Source of the DNA: Methanobacteriota archaeon
Lineage (GTDB): Archaea > Thermoplasmatota > Thermoplasmata > UBA10834
DNA: 44,134 nucleotides
Assembly: GCA_020347645.1 (NCBI GenBank)
Contig: CP070736.1
Coordinates: 601,001 to 645,134 of the forward strand
Direction: 5' to 3'
Part shown: positions 9,451-19,171 of the stretch, piece by piece
Layout: every line of letters begins with the position of its first letter
Position numbering within the stretch: position 1 is the stretch's first letter
Translations under genes and position numbers: made by a program
The notes under the pieces: model-generated
What the model was told of the DNA's origin: nothing
The model's database searches: none
What the model saw: only the letters and a program-made list of their open reading frames with translations

Positions 9451-9714
9451 ATGAACCCCAAGATCCATAAATTGTTCCTAACACGATGCGATCTGGAGGA
9501 ATCGCGTCGGGTCAGCGCCGTCGATTGCGAACCGTGCCCGCAAGGCAGCGTGATCGACGGCAGGTCTCAGGTTATTTGCGCAGGACAAACCAAGTTCTTC
9601 GTGACTCCATGCTACTATGGCATGCGTGCTTCAGCATCCGTCCGCGACTGCGAGAAATGTAGATTCGGCGAAGTCGGGACGGATGGACTCAGGGTGCTTT
9701 GCGGCAGAGGATGA
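9451..9714 (+). CDS. Small protein of two tandem C-x12-CxxC-x13-C modules
   Basis: With the ATG at 9451 the protein has 87 residues. Its eight cysteines fall at 13, 26, 29, 43 and 54, 67, 70, 84. Both halves have exactly the spacing C-x12-C-x2-C-x13-C, with a period of 41 residues. Shared residues include T(R/P)C, VSAVDCEPC versus ASVRDCEKC, and Ile/Leu-Cys-Ala/Gly at the end. Each half could bind one zinc ion or iron-sulfur cluster; which of these is not visible from sequence. There is no signal peptide or membrane helix, so it should be cytoplasmic. It is divergent from the histidine kinase and shares its upstream region. I do not recognise the family. Starts upstream (to 9340) are open but lie before the TATA-like box. 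Confidence 0.7.
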   Translation: MNPKIHKLFLTRCDLEESRRVSAVDCEPCPQGSVIDGRSQVICAGQTKFFVTPCYYGMRASASVRDCEKCRFGEVGTDGLRVLCGRG

Positions 9715-9768
9715 GCACCAAGACCGGCGGGGTTGCCGTATTGGAGGCCGATACTGGGGTCAACAGTA

Positions 9769-9777
9769 TTATATAAA
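9769..9777 (+). promoter_or_regulatory. TATA box for the DUF835 gene
   Basis: TTATATAAA is a near-consensus archaeal TATA box 40 nt before the GTG at 9817. It predicts a leader of about 15-20 nt containing GGATGGGAT, which may act as the ribosome binding site. Confidence 0.6.
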
Positions 9778-9816
9778 ACTTGGGTCATATAGACTGGACA
9801 AGGATGGGATGCTCTA

Positions 9817-10395
9817 GTGGTTTCAGCTGACGGCTCAGCTTTCTCGCCAAACGCAGAGTTCAAGCCTGGCAACGTTTATCTCGTGGAAGAGAGGCGCCCC
9901 AAAGCCAGTTTCGAGCTGTTTGAGCACGGCCTCTCATTGGGCTGCTGTGGCATGGTTGTCTCGAGGGAGCCGCCGAAGAGGATCATGGCCGAGCACAATA
10001 TCGGAAACAGCAGAGTCGTGTGGCTTACGAACCTTGTCGGTGACGGCAGAGTCAATCCAACAGCCATCGGCATCCTCATGAGCCAGTTGCGCTCATTTGT
10101 GGAGAGTCACGAGAAGACGGTCATCGTAATAGATGGTCTTGAGTACCTCGTATCGCTGAACACCTACGACCGCATGCTCCAGTTCATGAACCAGCTCAGA
10201 GACATCGTCATGACAAACGAATCCTCCCTAGTGGTGCCTGTGGACCCGCGGACGCTCTCGGAGAGGGAGCTGGCCCTGTTGGAGAGAAATCTGGAAGTAC
10301 TCATCCCGAAACAGCCCGATGTGGAAGTCCAGGATGAGTCCATGCTGGGCACTCACAGCGCCGAGATCAGGGTCCTTAACACTGGGCAAAGATAG
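9817..10395 (+). CDS. DUF835 domain protein
   Basis: The 192 residues match the DUF835 pattern seen in many euryarchaeal and Thermoplasmatota proteins. YLVEERRPKASFELF comes first, then GMVVSREPPKRI, WLTNLVGDG, the hydrophobic IVIDGLEYLV and FMNQLRDIV, and last VVPVDPRTLSERELALLER. The fold resembles a stripped P-loop-like core without an ATP-binding Walker motif. The molecular role is unknown; other members are often joined to sensor or PAS domains, so a part in signalling is a guess. It stands alone here, without fused domains. The start is GTG; both nearby ATG codons (9803 and 9809) lead to stops within a few codons. Confidence 0.85.
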   Translation: MVSADGSAFSPNAEFKPGNVYLVEERRPKASFELFEHGLSLGCCGMVVSREPPKRIMAEHNIGNSRVVWLTNLVGDGRVNPTAIGILMSQLRSFVESHEKTVIVIDGLEYLVSLNTYDRMLQFMNQLRDIVMTNESSLVVPVDPRTLSERELALLERNLEVLIPKQPDVEVQDESMLGTHSAEIRVLNTGQR

Positions 10396-10397
10396 AG

Positions 10398-10404
10398 CCT
10401 TTTT
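10398..10404 (+). terminator. T-run after the DUF835 gene
   Basis: A run of six T (CCTTTTTTCG) begins a few bases after the stop at 10395, in the 54-nt gap before the convergent HAD gene. Archaeal RNA polymerase commonly terminates at such runs. Confidence 0.45.
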
Positions 10405-10449
10405 TCGTTGAACAAAGCTTGTTGCACATTGTCTAAGTGCTTTTCTACA

Positions 10450-11196
10450 TCAATCAGATGTGCGCAGCAATCCGCTGAGCCAAGGTATCATGTCGGCTAC
10501 GCTGTCGAAGACTTCAACACCCCCAGCTTCTCGCAGTTCCTGCTCCGTCAGGTCGCCCGTTCTAACGCCGACGAAACGCACCCCAGTCTTGCGCGCGCAC
10601 ATCGCATCGAGGTGATGGTCTCCTACGAACAAGGTCTCTTCAGGCGCAAGACCAAGTCTTTTGACCAGTCGCCGATACGACTCTGGGCTCGGCTTGGGAG
10701 GGACATCCGAATTTCTGCATTCTATGTGATCGACGAGTCTCAGCATATCCGTAAGTTCCAGAGCCTTGGTCGCATACATCTCGCAGCCCCTCGTTAGCAC
10801 ACCAATCTTCAGACCCCTATCACGAAGCATCTGGAGGAGTTCCCTTGCGCCTGGTACGCTCTTTGTTTCTTTGACGCGCTCCATCTCCACATCGTCCATT
10901 ATCTCGTCGAAATCGTCCAGCAAATCGTCCACCTCAGAAGAAGTCCTGCCGCTTCCCATCATTCTCTGTCTGAATTTGCCTATGAGCTGCATTATGCCCT
11001 CTTCAGGGTCGTATACGCTAGGATCATCACCCTCAAGGGCGATGCGCTCAATTATCCGCCTCTTGAAGCGCGCGTAGTCAACAGTCGAATGGACGAGCGT
11101 GTCGTCGAGGTCGAATATTACGCCCTTGACGCATTCGGGAAAGAGGTCCTTCGGTTCGGACAACGGAATCGGTCCTGTAATCTGGCGATGACGCAT
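10450..11196 (-). CDS. HAD-superfamily phosphatase (phosphoglycolate phosphatase-like)
   Basis: The 248-residue protein has the HAD motif I FDLDDTLVHS with the nucleophile Asp29 and the acid-base Asp31. Motif II is in LTRG, the motif III lysine is in KPSPESYRRLVKRLG, and motif IV is GDHHLDAMCARKTG. A helical cap domain lies between motifs I and II (about residues 45-120). It probably removes phosphate from a small metabolite; the substrate cannot be read from sequence, though the layout is closest to phosphoglycolate phosphatase or Gph-like enzymes. The gene is convergent with the DUF835 gene. The first 20 residues precede the conserved core, so a later start is possible, but no better codon is evident. 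Confidence 0.85.
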   Translation of the reverse strand: MRHRQITGPIPLSEPKDLFPECVKGVIFDLDDTLVHSTVDYARFKRRIIERIALEGDDPSVYDPEEGIMQLIGKFRQRMMGSGRTSSEVDDLLDDFDEIMDDVEMERVKETKSVPGARELLQMLRDRGLKIGVLTRGCEMYATKALELTDMLRLVDHIECRNSDVPPKPSPESYRRLVKRLGLAPEETLFVGDHHLDAMCARKTGVRFVGVRTGDLTEQELREAGGVEVFDSVADMIPWLSGLLRTSD

Positions 11197-11672
11197 AAAG
11201 GTATGCCGGCTCTAGCCAATGCCGGCCCTCAGCAGGCTATCTTCACCAACAATACCCCTGCGAGGTCGCGGGCTTCGTCGGTAGAGTCAATCTTTCGGAA
11301 TTGACTCCCGCAACCATGCTCCCTGGCTATGCATAGGTTGTTATCATCGCTGATTCTCAGGAAGACACCTATATGAACACTGCAGGCTCCTTTCACTTCC
11401 GGAGACTGGAAGAAGGGAACCACCTTTTTCCATGAATGCGGGCCGCTCGAGAATGAGCCACCTCCTCCCCCAATCCCCCCAAAGGCCCGATAAACCCTCT
11501 TTCAGTCTCTGTCCCCCCACCTTTTCAACGCTATTCCAGCACATTCATCGATCACTGATAACCCTCCTTCCCTTGTTGACAACGACGTGCGGCCGAGCGA
11601 AGCGCTCAAATAGTGACATATCGATGCTTCGAGGCAATCTTGTAGCGCGTCGCCGTAACTGCGAACCCGCTC
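11197..11672. other. Intergenic region without a convincing gene
   Basis: This stretch lies between the divergent HAD and serine-hydrolase-fold genes. Several short reading frames cross it on both strands, but none has a recognisable motif, a convincing ribosome binding site or protein-like composition. It contains C-rich tracts (11465-11520) and a direct repeat of ATGCCGGC at 11203-11210 and 11219-11226, just upstream of the HAD start. Promoters for both genes are expected here, but no strong TATA box stands out. Confidence 0.5.
11203..11226. repeat. Direct repeat ATGCCGGC, 16-bp period, upstream of HAD gene
   Basis: ATGCCGGC occurs twice with an 8-bp spacer, so the copies lie about one and a half helical turns apart. 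The GCCGGC part is itself palindromic. It ends 7 bp from the HAD start codon, where a bound protein would block transcription. A regulatory role is inferred. Confidence 0.35.
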
Positions 11673-12746
11673 GTGAATGAATGTAAAGAGGCTTGTTTCA
11701 CTTTGGCACCTGAAAGATCTAAGCGGAAGGCAACATCTCCTCAGCTCACGAAATTGAGGACGGAGATAGTAAAGACCTCCAAGGAAGTGAAAGGACAGAT
11801 CGGCTTCTACATGAAGCATATCGAATCTGGGAGTTCGATAGCTATTGATCCGGACAAGATATTCCCTCTCGGGGGGGTCTTCAAACTCGCCGTCATGGTC
11901 GAGACGTTCCGCCAGGCAGATGCGGGCATGCTGTCGCTAGATGAGAGGATCGAGCTCGAAACGCGGCATTACTGCATAGGCGAAGGGCTTCTACAGTACG
12001 TCCAGCCCGGCCTGAAGCCTACCATAAGGGACCTTGTCGCCCTCATGACCATCGCGACGGACAACACGGCTTCGGAGATGCTTTGGAAACGCATAGGCAT
12101 ACAGCGCGTCAACATGCTCATCCGTGAGATGGGTCTGGCGAAGACGTCGATATACATACCCTATCGTGAGAGCTTTCTCATGTCGATGGGTTACGGTCCG
12201 TACAAGGACCTCCCCATACCGGAGGCCGCCCGCAGGTGGAAGAACCTCTCAGACATGGAACGGATGAAGGCGCTCAACGAGACAGAGCGTGAAGCGGAGA
12301 ACCTCACCATCGACGAGTTCAGGAAGAAGTACGAGAGCATCTATGGCGTGAAAGCTCAGAAGCGTATGAAGACACAGCGCATTTATGACGAGGTATTCGA
12401 CAACGTTGGCGCTCCCAGAGAGATAGGCATCCTTCTGGAGAAGATCGTGAAGCATGAGGCGGTCTCCGCCGAATCGAGCGAGGCTATACTGTCGCTTTTG
12501 ATGAGGCAGGAGAGCACATACTCAATGTCCAGCCAAATATCGCCGGACATCCCGGTGGCTCTGAAGTCGGGTGACACTGCCGGCTCGGTTGCCAACGCAG
12601 GCGTGATATACGTTTCTCCAAACTCACATGTCGTTCTCTGCTGCTTCTTCAAGAACATTGAAGACGGCCAGAAGGAGAAGGCGGTGCTGGCAGAGGCAAA
12701 GATCGCCAGACTGGTCTATGAGCACTTCTCCAGACTTAGGGCGTAG
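11673..12746 (+). CDS. Class A beta-lactamase-fold protein lacking the catalytic serine
   Basis: The 357-residue product aligns in order with class A beta-lactamase-like enzymes (Beta-lactamase2 family). The SxxK region reads FPLGGVFKLAVM: Lys71 is present but the nucleophilic serine is Gly68. The SDN motif is Thr129-Asp130-Asn131 in TIATDNTASEML, and the KTG motif is Lys298-Ser299-Gly300 followed by SVANAGVIYV. A charged insertion of about 75 residues (roughly 165-240) takes the place of the usual omega-loop region. No signal peptide is seen, so it should be cytoplasmic, unlike most relatives. Without the serine it is unlikely to acylate beta-lactams or peptides; a binding or regulatory role, or a different chemistry, is possible. 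The start is GTG. The gene is convergent with the HTH-nucleotidyltransferase. Confidence 0.8.
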   Translation: MNECKEACFTLAPERSKRKATSPQLTKLRTEIVKTSKEVKGQIGFYMKHIESGSSIAIDPDKIFPLGGVFKLAVMVETFRQADAGMLSLDERIELETRHYCIGEGLLQYVQPGLKPTIRDLVALMTIATDNTASEMLWKRIGIQRVNMLIREMGLAKTSIYIPYRESFLMSMGYGPYKDLPIPEAARRWKNLSDMERMKALNETEREAENLTIDEFRKKYESIYGVKAQKRMKTQRIYDEVFDNVGAPREIGILLEKIVKHEAVSAESSEAILSLLMRQESTYSMSSQISPDIPVALKSGDTAGSVANAGVIYVSPNSHVVLCCFFKNIEDGQKEKAVLAEAKIARLVYEHFSRLRA

Positions 12747-12770
12747 TCTCTGGCGGACAGATGACGAGTT

Positions 12771-13364
12771 TCACAGTCTTCTCGACCATATGGTCTCCTT
12801 GTCTCGCAGCTCAGCTGCGAGTCCACCTTTCCGTGACATCTCCTTCGTCGATATGCATAGTGGCACGACGGTCACATTCGTCTCGTTAAGGACTCGTTCT
12901 GAGATTCGGGCCACTGTTGCCTTTGCCTCCTCCTCTGAGGCGAGTCCATCATCGTAGACAATGGCGATATCTACCTCCTCGCCTGGAATGTGTTCCCCTC
13001 TGCTAATAGAGCCGAACAGTCTGCATTCCATCGCCCAATCGTTCCGCGAGACCATATTGGCGAAGCTTCTGGCAGCGGCCTTCTGAGGATCTGTCTCCTC
13101 TACCAATCTGAGCATTCTTAGCGTAGAGGCGTCTGTCGTGATTCTTACCGATCGGACGTTCCCGACCTTCCGGACCTTGACAATCTTCGCCCCCTTGAGC
13201 TCGTTGACTGCCCTCCACGTTGTCATGACGGGGACTCCTGCGGCCCTCGCCAGCTCGTTTATGCTGAAGTCTGTGTCAGGAAACGACTTAAGCGTTCTGA
13301 CTACGTCGATTCTTCCTCTTCTAGCCAGTATCGCTAATACGTCCTGGCTTAGCCTTGGTTTCAT
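12771..13364 (-). CDS. Winged-helix protein fused to a degenerate nucleotidyltransferase domain
   Basis: Residues 1-80 form a winged-helix DNA-binding domain (INELARAAGVPVMTTWRAVNELKGAKIV followed by a beta wing). Residues 105-197 match the minimal nucleotidyltransferase fold, with GSISRG at 118-123. The catalytic D-x-D pair normally found about 12 residues later reads VDIAIV, so Asp132 is kept but the second aspartate is Ala134. The third acidic position also appears lost (VTVVPL). The domain may bind a nucleotide without transferring it, and so sense a ligand for the HTH. The start codon lies inside a nested inverted repeat at 13363-13398, which suggests autorepression. It is convergent with the serine-less hydrolase gene. 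Confidence 0.82.
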   Translation of the reverse strand: MKPRLSQDVLAILARRGRIDVVRTLKSFPDTDFSINELARAAGVPVMTTWRAVNELKGAKIVKVRKVGNVRSVRITTDASTLRMLRLVEETDPQKAAARSFANMVSRNDWAMECRLFGSISRGEHIPGEEVDIAIVYDDGLASEEEAKATVARISERVLNETNVTVVPLCISTKEMSRKGGLAAELRDKETIWSRRL

Positions 13365-13398
13365 ACCATTTCTGATATGTATATCTCATTTGTGGTAT
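13363..13398. promoter_or_regulatory. Nested inverted repeat over the start of the HTH gene
   Basis: The outer arms ATACCA (13363-13368) and TGGTAT (13393-13398) enclose an inner palindrome GATAT-GT-ATATC (13374-13385), the two centres differing by one base. The outer right arm overlaps the TATA-like sequence TTTATACC of the minus strand (13394-13402). The left arm overlaps the ATG. A dimeric winged-helix protein bound here would block transcription, so this is a candidate self-operator. Confidence 0.5.
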
Positions 13399-13540
13399 AA
13401 ACATTCGCCTCATGCGGACGGCCAGTATCGCACTGCACCTGATGCATAAGCTGTGGAAGAGCTGCGCGAAGGCCTCGACATTGGACGCCAAGAGAAATTG
13501 CGAATGTCGAGACCGATGTGACGGACAAGTCTATGGAAAC

Positions 13541-13550
13541 CTATATTCCG
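13541..13550 (+). promoter_or_regulatory. TATA-like box for the polX-ligA operon
   Basis: CCTATATTCC lies about 45 nt before the ATG at 13590. A transcript starting near 13570 would have a 20-nt leader that includes GGAG at 13580-13583, spaced 6 nt from the ATG. Confidence 0.45.
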
Positions 13551-13589
13551 CGCGACTGAATTCAGGAGTAGCCAGCGTGTGGAGTGGAG

Positions 13590-17317
<3,728 letters not shown>

Positions 17318-17435
17318 GCCAACCTCCAGTGTCTCTTCGAAATGTTGCATGTAGTGATAGCCAAAGCACATTATTGAAATACTCTCGGATGCCAGAATAA
17401 CGTACACCGGAAGACACGGAGAGTGAGAGCAAGGA

Positions 17436-18293
17436 ATGCCCGGTATCAACGCGAGCAGAAGTCATTCACAGCAGGAGAAGTCTAGACAGCGCCTTCAGAG
17501 GGTTCTCCGGTCGCTGCCTTCCGAACCTTGCTCGCCGCTTGTGGACAACTCCGTTGCACCGCATTCCCCACACATAGACGATGAGGAGACCATCGTCGGG
17601 CAGTCGGTCCCGCAAGTCCAGCGGGATGCTAATGCGGTGCAGGACGTGCAGTACCAGTGCACCTCGTGTGATATGATGGTGGGTTCATCGGATTCGTACT
17701 GTCCGTTCTGCGGGGCGATATTCGCCGACGGCCCTTTGTCGAGCGAGGCCGATGTGGCGACGGAGGATGATGCGTCTGCGTTGGTTGAACGCGAACATAC
17801 TGGAGTCCCGGTAAGGTTCGACGTGCTCTCCCTGGCCAAGCCGCAGGTGAAATCCCGCGAAATCCTCTATGCCGAGGCGATGCACGGGTTCGCGGGGTCC
17901 GCGCGCCTCCTCGAGGAGATCGAGCTCATGATCACGGAGGTTAGCGCGATCGGATGCGAAACCAAGAGGGCACGGAGGCTGATGAGCGATGCTTGGGAGG
18001 CTTGCAGAGAAGGCGATTGGCCTCTCGTGTCTGCTTTGGCGCGACAGACAGAAGATCTGGTGACTCCGAGCATACCCGACCTGGTTAGAGCAGAGCTAGC
18101 GAAAGCGCGGAATCTCGTTGTCGAAGCGAAGATGAATGGAGTCGAGTCTTCGAAGTACATCGTAATGATGAAAGCTGCCATGGGTGCATTGCACCGCGAG
18201 GATCTCGATGAGGCTCTGCGCGTTACCAAGCAGCTAATGGACCTCCTCAGGGAAGACGCGTCTTACTTCAGCAATACGACCCCTTCGACGTGA
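17436..18293 (+). CDS. Zinc-ribbon protein with C-terminal helical domain
   Basis: The 285-residue product has a low-complexity, probably disordered N-terminus. A zinc ribbon follows (Cys75, Cys78, Cys89 and Cys92, in CTSC and CPFCG), then an acidic linker. From about residue 140 the protein is largely helical (LYAEAMHGFAGSARLLEEIELMI, MSDAWEACREGDW, ARNLVVEAKMNGV, ALHREDLDEALRVTKQLMDLL), with repeat-like helical hairpins. There is no membrane segment. Similar zinc-ribbon plus helical-repeat proteins are frequent in Thermoplasmatota-type genomes, but I know of no assigned function. It follows ligA after 118 nt and may have its own promoter (AT-rich CATTATTGAAATAC near 17368-17381). Confidence 0.75.
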   Translation: MPGINASRSHSQQEKSRQRLQRVLRSLPSEPCSPLVDNSVAPHSPHIDDEETIVGQSVPQVQRDANAVQDVQYQCTSCDMMVGSSDSYCPFCGAIFADGPLSSEADVATEDDASALVEREHTGVPVRFDVLSLAKPQVKSREILYAEAMHGFAGSARLLEEIELMITEVSAIGCETKRARRLMSDAWEACREGDWPLVSALARQTEDLVTPSIPDLVRAELAKARNLVVEAKMNGVESSKYIVMMKAAMGALHREDLDEALRVTKQLMDLLREDASYFSNTTPST

Positions 18294-18335
18294 ACATTCC
18301 GGGGTGGTATTGTATGGATGGCGCCTGGCCACAGA

Positions 18336-18344
18336 CTACTTATC
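18336..18344 (+). promoter_or_regulatory. TATA-like box for the APH-fold kinase gene
   Basis: CTACTTATC is about 26-34 nt before the ATG at 18370, which would give a leaderless or near-leaderless message. Confidence 0.35.
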
Positions 18345-18369
18345 GGGGGTCATCGCATAGGGGGAATCG

Positions 18370-19104
18370 ATGCCTCAGGACCTGACGTTGATGGACTCCG
18401 CTGGCTGGGATGCGCTCAGGAGAACACTGAATCAAAGGGTGGTCCTCATCAGAGAGACCCTCATTCCGAGCAAGCGGAACAGGGTATGGGCGGTGGAGAC
18501 TGATGTCCGACCAGTTGTGCTCAAGCGGTCGTTGAGCGGCAGGGCGGAGAGTGAATTCAATTCGCTCGTCTGTGCGAGGCAGGCGGGACTCGATGTGCCG
18601 CTTCCGCTCCATCGCTCTGAGAACCACATAGTCATGGAATACATACCCGGCGAAAGATGCGACACGCTGATCAACCACATGTCAAGCGCTGAGGTAGCAG
18701 AAGGCCTCGCTAGATGGTTCGCGCGATTCCACGACAAGATGGGTGACGGGGTCAAGCCAATCATTATGGCCGATGCCGAACTGACGAACTTCATGGTCCA
18801 TGATGGCCAGGTGTTCGGCTTTGACCTCGAGGACGCCTCGGAGGGCGACCCGCTCTACGATATCGGCATGTTGCTCGCGTCCATCCTCGGGAGCGAACCA
18901 TTATTCACCCCTGTCAAGTTCGATCTGTGCATGAGGCTGTTGGAGGCGTACGAGAAGGAATCGGGCTTGGAGGCCCGAGAGAGCGTAAGACCGTTCGTGT
19001 CGACGCACCTTCGCCTGTCTGCCACAACCAGGCCGTTGTTTCGGGGGGCGCTGCTCGAAGCCGCGAGAAGGCTCGAGAGCAGCGGCTGGCCCATACTCGC
19101 ATAG
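18370..19104 (+). CDS. APH/Bud32-like kinase
   Basis: The 244-residue protein has the small-kinase fold shared by aminoglycoside phosphotransferases, RIO and Bud32 kinases. VVLKRS supplies the probable ATP-binding lysine, with a helical segment (AESEFNSLVCARQAGLDVPLP) following. IVMEYIPGE forms the hinge. The catalytic loop reads MADAELTNF, keeping the catalytic Asp and the Asn five residues later but replacing the usual His two residues before the Asp with Met. FGFDLEDAS holds the metal-binding Asp, followed by GDPLYDIG. Substrate unknown. It is about the size of Bud32, but no KEOPS partner (Kae1) is nearby and the characteristic Bud32 basic stretch after the lysine is absent, so I do not call it Bud32. 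It is convergent with the coiled-coil gene. Confidence 0.75.
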   Translation: MPQDLTLMDSAGWDALRRTLNQRVVLIRETLIPSKRNRVWAVETDVRPVVLKRSLSGRAESEFNSLVCARQAGLDVPLPLHRSENHIVMEYIPGERCDTLINHMSSAEVAEGLARWFARFHDKMGDGVKPIIMADAELTNFMVHDGQVFGFDLEDASEGDPLYDIGMLLASILGSEPLFTPVKFDLCMRLLEAYEKESGLEARESVRPFVSTHLRLSATTRPLFRGALLEAARRLESSGWPILA

Positions 19105-19171
19105 ACGCTTGCTGCGCCGATTAGAATCGTCCCGGCAAAGGCTACCGACCGTCGCAATCCTCAGCTGGCTC

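Noticed and set aside
11197..11672. Several short reading frames on both strands between the HAD and beta-lactamase-fold genes
   Set aside because: They overlap each other, have no motif, odd composition and no ribosome binding site. I describe the stretch as intergenic.
18370..19104. Calling this kinase Bud32 of the KEOPS complex
   Set aside because: The Bud32-specific basic stretch after the ATP-binding lysine and the HGDLT motif are missing, and no Kae1 gene is adjacent.
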